Source: Arcuatula senhousia
Taxonomy: Eukaryota > Mollusca > Bivalvia > Mytilida > Mytilidae
Assembly (NCBI GenBank): GCA_963971305.1
Contig: OZ020303.1
Span: 57,722,867-57,786,866, forward strand
Direction of reading: 5' to 3'
Length of the DNA: 64,000 bases
Position numbers and translations under genes: made by a program. Under the pieces are notes generated by a model, which saw only the letters and a list, made by a program, of their open reading frames with translations, ran no database searches and was not told the origin of the DNA. How positions within the stretch are numbered: position 1 is the stretch's first letter; every line of letters starts with the position of its first letter. Shown piece after piece: positions 11,666 through 22,992 of this stretch.

Positions 11666-14600
11666 TTATCCATTATATTTCACTAAAGGGTATCCTTTAG
11701 CTCCTAAATCTGTTATTTTGAAAACAGATCCAGACAGAGGACATTTAGCTAATTCCTCCTCAGGACATTGGAAGCAGCTTGACGTGACGTAGAGGTCTGC
11801 GTAGTCTGAACCACCAAAACAACAGGACGATGGTCTCATTGCTGGCATGTGGTAGGTGTTGACGATTCGACCTGGTTAAAAGGGGTAACAACAAAATTAC
11901 TGCAGCAGGAAACATCGTCAATCTCAAAAATTGAAAATGTCCGAAAAAAGGTTATAGACAGCTCTCAAACGGGAGGGCACACGCCCGACGCACCGGTTCT
12001 AAATCCGCCTTTGGACGACACCGAGGAAAACCACAATGGTCTTAACTAAGAACAGGGATTTGATATGAACCGGATGTTTTTTATAATGAAATGAGTTTTC
12101 AATAACAGTCCATAGACTGGTTAAATTTACTAAATGCAATGATCAGATTTGGAATGGTCTAAGCAGGTAAAACTTTTGGCTTTGTTCAATTGCTTTTGGT
12201 TTATTGACGATGTGCCACATACACTTATTCCACAATCTCAAGTACGGTATTGATGAAAAACTATAAAAGTGAAGTACAACTATGAGTTTGTTAAAAGTAC
12301 CAACGAGAGTTAATAGTTTAAACAATACCTAACGTAGAAAATTCTCCTTAATGAACAAAATATAGATTTTAGGATGCTTCCTACCACCTTTTAACCATAT
12401 TTCAGATCATTCTGATCACAGTATATGGTTATTGTACGAACGGACGGACATGAGTAACCAAAAAAAAAGCAAATCTTAATGTATTCTTAACTATTCCTAT
12501 TTCAACAAACCTGCTTTAGGGTCGATTTTAATTATTCTTCCTCCAAAGAAGCACGCTACCCAAAGGTTTCCTTCCTGGTCAATGGTCATGCCATCAGGAC
12601 TGCCAAGTTTATTAATAGGCTCAGGTTCACACTTAAATATGATTCTCTGGTTACCTGGAATGAAGTTTTTCAATAGAATGTCCAATTGATACAACTATAG
12701 TTTCAAACTTATTTTTGCTAAATTGTATATCTAGCAGTTGATGTACAAGATTTGAAAAAACAGCTCTGTTTGAAATAAGGTCTTTCAGTCGTAACTAACA
12801 GTATGTTAACGTTATTGGCAAAACAGGCGAGAAAATATCCATGTTTTTGGTTAAAACCATGTTGTTGGTTTTTTTTGTGTTTTTTTTTTAATTACAACTT
12901 TGAAAATTATTATATGTAAAGAATGGTTTTAAAGTTATTAACTGTTCGTCTTACACACCCATAACTTCAGGAATGAAAGATCTAATAATTTACTTTTATT
13001 ATTCTGCTCAAAATATCTATTACTAATCCTACTTACTTACTTTCGACTTTTAAAGATTTAGATGAAACTAAAGTAATGACAAAGTCAGAAAGGCCCTTTA
13101 TTACTGTGTACATTCTAAAATCTGTATTCCTTATAGTTTGTGAGTTTAAGCGTTCACAAAAAAAATTGTTGACAGACGGACAGATGGACAAACAGTCGGA
13201 CGGACGTGGTGAAGACTATATGGCACCACATCCTCGGTGCGGGTCCTGATAAATTCACTTCTACTTACTTATAGTGGCCTTTTCGGTATCAAAATCAAAT
13301 GCAAAGACGGTTCCAGGCACAGAGTCAATAAAGTACATAGTCTTATTATCTTCTGACCATGCCATTCCATTTGATAAATTGAGATTGTCTAAATGTTTGC
13401 TGACAGACCCGTCGGTATGTAAGCAATACAACGATCCTTGTTCCTTCACTAATTCTGGCTTTCCAGAACTCATATCAAATTTAGTCGTGCCTGTCAATAA
13501 TAAGCATTGAAAGAAATATTTTTTAAAATGTTCTAACGAAAGGATTGAAAATTCCAATCACTATTTGAATATGAAGAGAATTGGATAATAAAACCAAAAT
13601 ATGCCGAAATGAAATCCAAAATTAACATATGCATGAGATAGGAAGCATCTAAATTTTGACATTTTAGACAGACACAACCTTATAATCTTAACTTATCAAT
13701 CACTTGCAACGCGATGCACTGATATAATATGAAACATGCAAGAACCAACTCCTTTCCGACGCATATAGGTTCCTGTTGCGAGCCCAGAAATTTTCGGTCG
13801 GTTCACCAACAGTCTACTGAAAATTCTTGTTATTTATGATTTTCAATATGCACTACGTATTATTTGATCATTTATGCTTGTACAAACGAGATTGATAATC
13901 CCAGTTCGTAAGTTTTGCTATTACCTTTATTTGCTTACGTCTAACAAATAATCAATTGACAAATATAAAGTAAATGAACTTCTTACCTGCCCAAATACGA
14001 CCTTTTGCATCACACTTTCCGTCATTAAACTGTATTTCTTCGTCTTGGACGACCTTTTGAATTACATTGACTCTTTTACTCTTCCAATCGAGCCTTGAAA
14101 ATGTATTTCCTAGACCAATGATGACGTCACCTTTTGTTGTTGGAGTCACAAAACCAATGGTGGCATCTAAAAAAAATATTTTAATTGGATTCTCGTTCAG
14201 TCACTCATGAGGATGAAACTATTTTTCCACCCGAAGATAGTTATTTTTCATCATGCGAGCCTTGTCGAGCTTGTAAAACTAAAAAATAAATATCGAGGTT
14301 TGTAGAAATAATTTAGTCCACGACTTTCTCTGAAGAAGAATTTTGATTCTCCCATGATATTTTAGAAAAGTGTCTTAAATTTTAAATGGTTGGAAAATTC
14401 GCGCCGAAATTTATCTATCGCCCGTGATTAAAGTTGCAAAATAACAAAAATAACCATAGGCGTTTGGGTCCATGATTTTTTATATTACAAAGAGAACGTG
14501 TATATAAAACATCATCTGGTCTGTATATAATTACTATTTCCGTGGAAGTAGCATATAGAAGAGATAGAAAAAATATATACACGTTATGATTATTTATATC

Positions 14601-17600
14601 CTGGACCCAAACGGTTGTGCAAATAACAAAATAACACAAAACTACATTAGCATAGCAATTGTGCAATCGTGTTTGTTGAGATATTCAGACACAATTTTCG
14701 ATGTATATCTACTGTATGGGTGTTCAATACAAAACTGCTAGTAATCAAACTTCAAATTGAGTTCTAAAAAAAAGAAGAAATTCATTTTTTTCGAATGTTA
14801 AAAACATAGGATTGCTTTGTTCAATACAGGTTTCACAACTATAAGTGATGCGATACGTAGTTTTATCACATCGAGTTAGATATTTGTCAAATTAAGAAAC
14901 GAGCATTTGCGGGTTTCCTTTGACAAATATCTAACGAGTGTGACAAAAAATCCGTATCTCATCAGTTGTAGTTGGGAAACCTTTTTCCCTAACTGTCTTA
15001 CGTGAAAGTATAGGCCCAAAATTATATATTTATATACTTATGGACAAGAGAAACGATACACCCCGAAAATTAATGCCAATTAGAAACATTAAAATTTTTT
15101 GTCATTTATTTATTTTATTGTCAAAAAACGTATCCTTACCGAGGTTTATCATGGAAAATTTGTTGAAAATGGAGGAAAAAGAAGCCACCATTTTGATTTT
15201 CTTATAATCTATTCGAAAATTTGTATCGAAGATTTAATCTTTTTGTCTGAAAAGTCAAATTTAACGTCCCGTTGTGTATTGAGTTGAAAGAAAAACACAA
15301 AAGTTTAAACACCCATAGTCTTAAACATTCTTCAGAAAGTTGATATGGTCAGGCGGGGAGTGTGAATGTTAATTTTCTTTCGAAGGGTTGATTTAAGAGA
15401 CAATTTTTTTCCTTTCGTTTTGTCAAAAGTATTGGGTAGATTCGGAACAAAAATTTTATTCGATAACAAAAGTGTTTCCGGTTAGTGGCGATTTCAAGGT
15501 ATCAGACCGCAACCGGAAGTGGTCATTTAAATCAACAAGAATTCATTAAATTCTCAATTTCCATCACCCCTGATTTCATAAAAAAATGATTTAAAGGTAC
15601 TCTTATTGTCTTCTTAGTCATTTCACATTTCACAGGTTACAAGTTAACCAGAATTGTGAATTTGGATATTCACGTTTTCATCTTTGAATGTCTGATGCTT
15701 ATAATTGAGGTCAATTTAAGTTCCCGATTTTTTCTTTTTCGGATGACTTTCAGCCATTTCTTTTAATTTCTGTCAACAATAATGCAGTTTTATACTGATT
15801 TACAAATTTCCATAAATATTAAAATATGTAACGTTTCTTTTGTCCATGAGTATAATTAAAACTCATAGGAATACAAGTTCCAGACAATAAATTTTGCTAC
15901 GCCTGACGCGCGTTTCGTCTATTCAAGACTCATCAGAGGCACTCTACCAAAAATATTGAAAATGCCAAACACTGTATGAATATGAAGAGCATAGAACAGT
16001 ATAACCAAAAATACCAAACTGGGGAACCAAATTATTACTAAGATATTAAACCTATGTCTGGGGTAGGAAGAACCTTAGGGTTTAGACAATTTTGAAATTT
16101 AGACGGATAATCTAAAGCTTTGATGTATTCTCCAACTCAAAAGTGTTGGTGCCGGAGCGGGCTAACCTCGGGGAATTTAAACTCCACCAGCAGTGCTAAC
16201 CTTCACGTGTGTTCGAAATACAAATGACAACAAAGTTCCAGACAATAAATTTTGCTACGCCTGACGCGCGTTTCGTCTATTCAAGACTCATCAGAGGCGC
16301 TCTACCAAAAATATTGAAAATGCCAAACACTGTATGAATATGAAGAGCATAGAACAGTATAACCAAAAATACCAAACTGGGGAACCAAATTATTACTAAG
16401 ATATTAAACCTATGTCTGGGGTAGGAAGAACCTTAGGGTTTAGACAATTTTGAAATTTAGACGGATAATTTAAAGCTTTGATGTATTCTCCAACTCAAAA
16501 GTGTTGGTGCCGGAGCGGGCTAACCTCGGGGAATTTAAACTCCACCAGCAGTGCTAACCTTCACGTGTGTTCGAAATACAAATGACAACAAAGTTCCAGA
16601 CAATAAATTTTGCTACGCCTGACGCGCGTTTCGTCTATTCAAGACTCATCAGAGGCGCTCTACCAAAAATATTGAAAATGCCAAACACTGTATGAATATG
16701 AAGAGCATAGAACAGTATAACCAAAAATACCAAACTGGGGAACCAAATTATTACTAAGATATTAAACCTATGTCTGGGGTAGGAAGAACCTTAGGGTTTA
16801 GACAATTTTGAAATTTAGACGGATAATCTAAAGCTTTGATGTATTCTCCAACTCAAAAGTGTTGGTGCCGGAGCGGGCTTACCTCGGGGAATTTAAACTC
16901 CACCAGCAGTGCTAACCTTCACGTGTGTTCGAAATACAAATGACAACAAAGTTCCAGACAATAAATTTTGCTACGCCTGACGCGCGTTTCGTCTATTCAA
17001 GACTCATCAGAGGCGCTCTACCAAAAATATTGAAAATGCCAAACACTGTATGAATATGAAGAGCATAGAACAGTATAACCAAAAATACCAAACTGGGGAA
17101 CCAAATTATTACTAAGATATTAAACCTATGTCTGGGGTAGGAAGAACCTTAGGGTTTAGACAATTTTGAAATCCTATATGTATTTTTAGCAAACATGTGA
17201 AAAAGTAGTCAAATGAAAAGTACCATATTTTTATTATAAATTTTGATTAAAAGGAGGCTAGATATAAAAAAAACGTGTTTGTGCATTTTTGGATACATTT
17301 TTTTTAATTCAAGAATAAGCATGCTTTCAACGAGATGCGTAGATAACTGTGGTGTCTCGCGAGGACAGCCAATCAAATTTCTTGAAATTGAATATCACAT
17401 CGTTTGGAGTGTGAGTCTGATGCGCAAAATAGTCTCATCTTGCGATAACTAGATAATATTGCACATCAGTTAAAGAAAAGCAAAGAATCTTTTAAAATCT
17501 TACATTTTCTAATGTGAAATAAGACAAATTATTTGTATTGAAAATGTTTTCTTTGTACATTTGCAAACTGCATCAGTAACTTTTCACCGTTGCTTAAACA

Positions 17601-17791
17601 TGTACATGACCCATAATTTAGTTGTCATAATTACCTAATTTTATGCTCTGTACTTCACCAGTTGTAGAGTTCCATCTTGATACTCCGTTAGCAAAGATAT
17701 CCACAACATATAACATTTTGGTATCTTCGTCCCAGTGTGGTCCTTCTCCAACAGTAGTGAAGACATTCTTTAAGACAGTTTCAATCGGCAT
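11666..17791 (-). CDS. RGN: Regucalcin / SMP-30 family protein, copy B
   Basis: Coding exons on the minus strand: 17791-17635, 14166-13987, 13490-13269, 12654-12511 and 11871-11666. The joined frame is 909 nt, 302 residues, with only phase-1 introns and the same exon lengths as C and D. Metal ligands of the family are kept: Glu16 (VGEGPHWDE), Asn100 (QFNDGKCD), Asn153 (LSNGMAW) and Asp207 (GSPDGMTID). The ATG directly follows a good acceptor (tttacag|ATG), so the start is the first codon of its exon and a 5' untranslated exon must lie upstream. Intron 1 is about 3.5 kb because of a 2.65-kb insertion. Against C and D it differs at a few residues, such as Leu for Ile in LNLSNG, and Ser-Asp-Tyr-Ala-Asp-Leu-Tyr for Pro-Asp-Tyr-(Ala/Val)-Asp-Leu-Phe in exon 5. 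Probable cytosolic Ca2+-binding or lactonase enzyme by family. Confidence 0.92.
14830..17478. mobile_element. ~2.65-kb insertion found only in unit B (intron 1)
   Basis: Unit D reads 'ttgcttcgttcaacacaaag' straight into 'acaggatagccatctttt' (38690-38730). Unit B leaves the alignment after 'ttgctttgttcaataca' and rejoins at 'aatcttttaaaatcttacat', so 14830-17478 is extra. It starts with an imperfect inverted repeat (about 14845-14966, arms around 'gttagatatttgtcaaa' / 'tttgacaaatatctaac') and includes the 358-bp satellite array. No transposase is seen. Confidence 0.65.
15877..17173. repeat. 358-bp satellite, 3.6 tandem copies
   Basis: Units begin with 'gttccagacaataaattttg' at 15877, 16235, 16593 and 16951, an exact period of 358. 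Copies differ at only a few positions, so the array is young. Each unit holds 'ctacgcctgacgcgcgtttc' and 'ctcatcagaggcgctctacc'. The last copy breaks off after 'caattttgaaat'. An inverted array of the same family lies at 33170-33803, and decayed pieces occur near 13540, 25095 and 36920. Confidence 0.95.
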
Positions 17792-18525
17792 CTGTAAACA
17801 CACACAATCACAAAAAAAAAACAGAAAAAAAAATATTTTGCGGCGGATTTAAACTAGTATCTATAGGCTAATATGTTATCGTCTCATTTTTCGATAAACT
17901 TAGATATCACTTCAAAATACCTTGACATAAATTTCAAATTTCTATCTGTGTAAAAATAATATGTGCCATGATAAGCACACGGACTCGGTGCCCCGTCTAA
18001 TCAAATTGAAATCCACCGAAACCTATAATCCCGTCTAAATCATGCAAACTGTTTTCAGCTGCAATTTCAAACCCTAATATGAGAAGTAGGTACTTCTAGC
18101 CAGAAGAAATTAACATTTATAATGCATATGTTAAAAGATTTATACAACGAAGGTAAAATGTGCGTGTACTAGTATTTTTCAGTCTTTATTTTGTTTGGTT
18201 GTAAATCATATGGAAAAAAGTTGATGAAAATAAAAAATTCGTTGTCTTATTCCTTTACAGTCTTTTTCTTTTTCTAGTGACTGGAGTTCTTATCTTACAC
18301 ACAGTGGCCAGGCCAATAGTTGTGCGAAACGCAGGTTTTAAAGAAAATCTTAAATTCATTCAATAATCATCGATTCGTGACTGGTCCAACCTTTAAGTTA
18401 GTATGAGTGATTTTGTGTGTTAGAGGTTTCTTCTGAAACAAATTAGTAATGCAAACACCTTGACAATATTATATAAGGCGAAAAAACATCAGCGCTTCGG
18501 CAAAAAGCTGTGCGACTTTGTGTAT

Positions 18526-18850
18526 ACATAGACGATATTGAGATGTGGAATAAGTGTACGCGACACAACAAACATAAACAAACAGCAATTAAAAAAAATC
18601 ACAACGGAAAACAGCAAGCAGTCTTCAACATGACCATAGGTCACTGCTTACCGTCTTGCATTGGCCCAAGACTTATAATACAATAAAAAAGTTTCAAAAC
18701 CAATCCCTAAATCATCAACGAAAGACCCAATTCTTGACATAAAACAGTTAACACAAAATGACAAGGACAAACAAAGGCTTTCGCAAAGTTTCCTGGCTTA
18801 GGACAGGCACATATAAAATGAGGCAGGGTTAAACTATTTTTTTTGGATCC
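18526..18850. repeat. Interspersed repeat, unit B copy
   Basis: Contains 'gagatgtggaataagtgtac', 'gcgacacaac' and 'cttaggacaggcacatataa', shared with 28525-28850 and 39915-40250 through the segment duplication, and as diverged independent copies near 4330-4530, 32571-32850 and 43440-43700. Non-coding, class unknown; I remember similar sequence as abundant in mussel DNA. Confidence 0.6.
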
Positions 18851-19224
18851 AACATGTATTTATTACATTGATAACTCTGTACGAAATATCATTAGAACTA
18901 GGAAAATGTATATGCAGACTATCTGAAACAACTTATAATGACTGTCGTCTACTTCTGTTTCTCAGTTCTAAAAATATGTCCACCTTTGTCCAGATTCTTT
19001 TATGCCTTTGGCCTCTGTACATAACTATATTTACTGATGAAATATATGTGCGAAAATAAACTCAATTAATATTCATTATTAATGCAACTAGAGACTAGTA
19101 CAGTCGTGGCATGCATTATATAAAACAACGACAATGACATACATGAATAATAACAAATTAACATTATTATATATGAGACAAACATATAGTTAGTAATATA
19201 AACATTTTATATTAAATATTGGAA

Positions 19225-19527
19225 CTAACTAGGGTATCCCTTCCTCAGTTCTAATGAACGATCTACAAAAGAGACAACTATCCCAATTTCTTCAGGTGTT
19301 GACGGGTTTAAAATTTCAAAGCCTGTGTCTAATAACAATAATTATTAAAAGTTCTGTAACAGAAAATTAAAAGGTTAAAAAAATAGAGCAATATTTACAT
19401 GAAGAATATTTATATTTAATTTTTACGATGATTTAGTAATGACGTCGTGCATGGTAGTTTATGTATTTTGAACCTTTGACCTCGAATTTTGTGAACTTAG
19501 GATCATGCATTACATTCACACCATGGT
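19225..19527 (-). other. Two exon-like open segments, unrecognised
   Basis: On the minus strand, 19527 follows 'tttttttgtccag' and opens with HGVNVMHDPKFTKFEVKG. A second segment from 19328 follows 'gttattag' and reads TGFEILNPSTPEEIGIVVSF then VDRSLELRKGYPS and a stop at 19225. Both begin in the same phase as the regucalcin introns. They could be the last exons of another gene that was duplicated along with regucalcin. However, the first lacks a strong donor and I do not recognise the protein. Matching copies lie near 29218-29546 and 40632-40937. The C copy has a 2-base insertion that changes the final residues. Confidence 0.25.
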
Positions 19528-19844
19528 CTGGACAAAAAAATAAATAGCGGTATATTCAGACCTGTGATATTTAGTAAGTAATATTACATGTTCCATATCT
19601 AGTACCCCAAAAAATTACGTCCTGTTATACAACTAGTGTTTGACACTTAGAAACAGCAAAAATCTTTAAACATTTTAAGATCTTCTTCTACATTTAGTAT
19701 TATGTCAGCAAAACCATACTATAAAAAGTAGAGTTCTAACTTAATCCTGTAAAATATCCCATGTATCCGTTTTATTCATTTATTTTTATTCGTCAACATT
19801 AATCTGTTCCAAGGTGTAGACCACTTCGAATAAGGAGAGGTCGG

Positions 19845-20058
19845 ACAGGGGGCGGGGGTACGGGGGTTGAGGAGGCGGGGAGTGGGTGTAGAAAGGCGGG
19901 GAGCGGTGAGCGGGTGGAAGTTGTGGGGACAGGGGAAACAGGGGCAGGGAAGGGGGACGGGGGTTCCGGGACGGAGATGGCGAGGAGCGGGGATGGAAGG
20001 GGCGGGGAGCGGAGGTAGAGGGGGTGGGGAGCCGGGGGGAAGAGACCCCCTGTCCCCC
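19845..20058. repeat. G-rich minisatellite, unit B
   Basis: An abrupt G-rich run on the plus strand in AT-rich surroundings, built from degenerate units such as 'gaggcggggagtgggtgtag' and 'ggggcggggagcgg'. Pro/Ser-rich frames on the opposite strand (19776-20124) are by-products. Many GGG/GGGG tracts could form G-quadruplexes. Confidence 0.85.
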
Positions 20059-20790
20059 CAATAAGGTAATATAACTGTTACAAAAGCAAATATGACTCGA
20101 GTCCGTGCTTCCGACACACTGCATGCTAAGTACTTTGATTTTAGGATTATGTTGATTTCTGTTTTAATTTATTAGGTGTGTTTTTGCAAATTATCATTTT
20201 GAATTTCGTCAATAAATTAATACTTACTTTGCTATAAATAGTTTATATTTTTGTTGTCATTTCACCAAGAAGTGCAAGACCGATAAGGTACGTTAAGTCG
20301 GACCATAAAATTTTCGGACCAAAATTCATGCTGAGTTGGCAATTTTATTGGTTGCAATATCAACAACCGGGCTTCTTGTTTCAAAAAGAGGTGTAAATGA
20401 TCTAATCATTTTACCTGGGAGCGGAATTCAGCTATAGGTGATCATTTTGGGGTAATAAATTTATACAGCTTTGTAATCTTTTGAAAAGTTCATTTGAATT
20501 TGATTTGATTTTTTTTTACAATAAAGATCGTTAAAATGCAAGTTAATTTCATGTCTATTGTTTTTTTTTTGTGTGGTTTTTTTTTTGGTGTTTTTTTTTT
20601 CTTGGCTACCTTCTGCACTTTTTGATTTAAGTATGAGTGTTCTTTTCAGTTGCTTTTTTGATACCTTTTATAGTTTTCTAAATATGAATCCTTAAATTAG
20701 ATTTTATATATGAATGTCTAGTATATAATCAAACAAAGTTACTGTAATTTCAACCCTGAAAATCATCTGACAAACAGATTTTGATTTTTT

Positions 20791-20890
20791 GAGTGCCTCT
20801 GCGTGGATTGAACTCAACTTTTGGAAATCTACGGCGTACGCGTCTAGCTAACAGAACAGAAGTTGTAACTGCTACACCATCCTAGGCTCC
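20791..20890 (-). repeat. tRNA-derived SINE head or tRNA pseudogene, unit B
   Basis: On the minus strand it begins 'ggagcctaggatggtgtagc', like a tRNA acceptor and A box, and ends with 'gttgagttcaatccacgc', like a T arm and B box. The loop A of the B box is changed (TTCAATCC rather than TTCGATCC), and no matching 3' acceptor strand follows. It is a fossil, not a working tRNA. Confidence 0.5.
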
Positions 20891-21084
20891 TCAAAAGAAG
20901 AGCTTTCGTTTGGGTAGTGTTACTTTTCCCTGCAAAGTTCTGTTTAAATTAGTTTTGATATAAATACTGTTGATAAGAATGCCCCTAGAATCTTGAGCCA
21001 CAACACTGACACATTGAACCCTGAAAGTTGGAAATACAAAATGGCTAGTCAATTGCTCTGGACACATGCAGCCATAGTTATAAG

Positions 21085-21320
21085 AATAAAACCCTCTAAT
21101 GCTCCTATCGGTCCATGGGTTTTAAAGGGGTCCCATTACTGGCAATGGAGCAAGCGCCGCAAAATGTTGCGCACGGTTTTGACGATTGCTCCATGGTGCT
21201 TCGTATACATATTAATGCGTTTATGAATAATCAACATTCATTTTCGTGAAAAAGTTGTTTTTGAAGGCCATTTTGCAAAAATTAATTTTCGATCTTGAAC
21301 TTCACGAAATTCAAAATCAG
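21085..21320. repeat. Left arm of a long foldback, right arm missing (unit B)
   Basis: Sequence from 'aaaccctctaatgctcctat' to 'gatcttgaacttcacgaaat' matches the left arms in units C and D. In those units an inverted right arm follows, but here the alignment stops at 21575 before that arm. Confidence 0.65.
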
Positions 21321-22960
21321 CATCATCTTAAAATCCCCAATGTATAGGCATTATTCAGGGATTATTGAACGAATTAAACATCCAAATAGTAGACTTAGGA
21401 CTTACAGTCTTTGAGTTTCTGATTTCAAAATAAGTAACGAAGAAAAAGCGAAATCAGAAACTCAAGATTAGAAATTTAGAATCATTTATTATGATGACGT
21501 TTAAACGGTTTTTAGCTATTGTTTTCGCATTTAAATTTACTTTTGGAAGCCTTTAGATGCTTTAAATATTAAGATTGGCACTTGTCAGTAAGCGGGAATA
21601 GACTTTAACCATTCTTCTGCAAGTGGTCATCCATGCGGAAAATATAAGCCACAGCCAGCATCCAAAGCATGCATTGTGCTTAGCATCACTAGGTGCGCCT
21701 ACCATACCAATATCATTGATGTGGCACTTGTCATTATCTTAACCATTCTTCTGTAAGTGGGTGCGGACGCCGACGCCGGGGTAATCACATAAGCCCATCA
21801 CTTTCGTAAGGTGAGCTAAAAATGTTAAATTTAACCTGGTTTAACCCACTATTTCTTTTGAAATGCCCGTTCCAAGTTAGGACCATTGCGATCTTTAATT
21901 TGACCGGTATATCCTCCTTGTTTTGTCTTTTCTCGTGGACATATAAGATTGATTCCCCAAGTTCTGTAATTTTGTTTCCTGAATAAGAATGTTTAATTTG
22001 TGACCTGTACATTATTTTTTGCTATCATATTACATGTCACGCCCATGTCAGTGTCGGGAGACCTCGCTTTACAAGGTAAATGTGTATTTGATAGAGACTG
22101 TCCGTTATAATCATGCCAGATTAACGATATTATTATTATCCCAGGTTTGACTGTATTTCAAGCAGAGAAGGAACATTTCCAAGAGCAACAATAAATTCAA
22201 AGCAATTTAAAAACAAAACAACAAGAAATTATCCACAACACAAAATGCCCCGTGATGCAACAATGTCTTCTCTGCATAATCGCTTATCCATGAAGCTGAT
22301 ATCAGGGGTATTATTTTATGATGATTTTTTGTATGCTCATATCCTATTGTATGTAAGTTTCATGGTGATACAATACTTTCTTCATGGTAAAGAAAATTCA
22401 ATCTGTAAGTAAACCTAAGTACAATACCCCCTCTCCCGTGATCAATAAACAATGAAGTTGATGAGACAGGTATAATTTTGTAATGATTTTTGTTTTTTAA
22501 AATCCCGATGTTTATCTGCATTAAGTTTCATAATGATACCATACTTCCTTCACGGTAAAGTAACTTGAACCTGAAGGCAAACCCGGCTTGGGATGGACGG
22601 ACGAATAGACCCGAACAAACTACACGGGGCATTAAAAAGGAACCTTCAAAAGATAGGATTGTAAATCTTACTAGTATTTCGTTTCTTGATTAAACAACAA
22701 TGAGTTTGTTAAAAGTTCCAACGAGAGTTGATAATTTAAACAATACCTAACGTAGAAAATTCTCCTTCGTCAACAAAATGCAACGTTTAAGATGTTTATC
22801 AATTTCAGATCATTCTCGTCACAGTATGGTTGCAGCGTGACAAAAAATTGTACGGACAGACGGACATCTTGATTAAACCTAAATGCCACCACCTAATAGC
22901 TGCGTCGTTGGAGGCGTACTGAAACAAATAAAAATAAAAAAACTATGATTGCACCATCTG

Positions 22961-22966
22961 TTTATT
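22961..22966 (-). terminator. Poly(A) signal of regucalcin C
   Basis: AATAAA on the minus strand about 27 bp past the stop codon at 22993-22995, as in the sister copies. Confidence 0.5.
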
Positions 22967-22992
22967 TAGAACTATATTGCTGATGGCATTTC

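Larger units (their letters stand above)
10440..21575. repeat. Large tandem segment, unit B
   Basis: First of three ~11-kb segments that each hold one regucalcin gene plus flanks. Its left edge shares 'tcaggaccattgcgatcttc' and following bases with positions near 21880 and 33000. The alignment with units C and D ends near 21575 after 'ttaaatattaagattggc', where B runs into unrelated DNA while C and D continue. Edges are judged by eye to within tens of bases. Confidence 0.8.

Noticed and set aside
19776..20124. Pro/Ser-rich open frames opposite the G-rich arrays (also 29927-30287 and 41181-41517)
   Set aside because: They are translations of a low-complexity minisatellite, change length with the repeat number, and are equally open in two overlapping frames.
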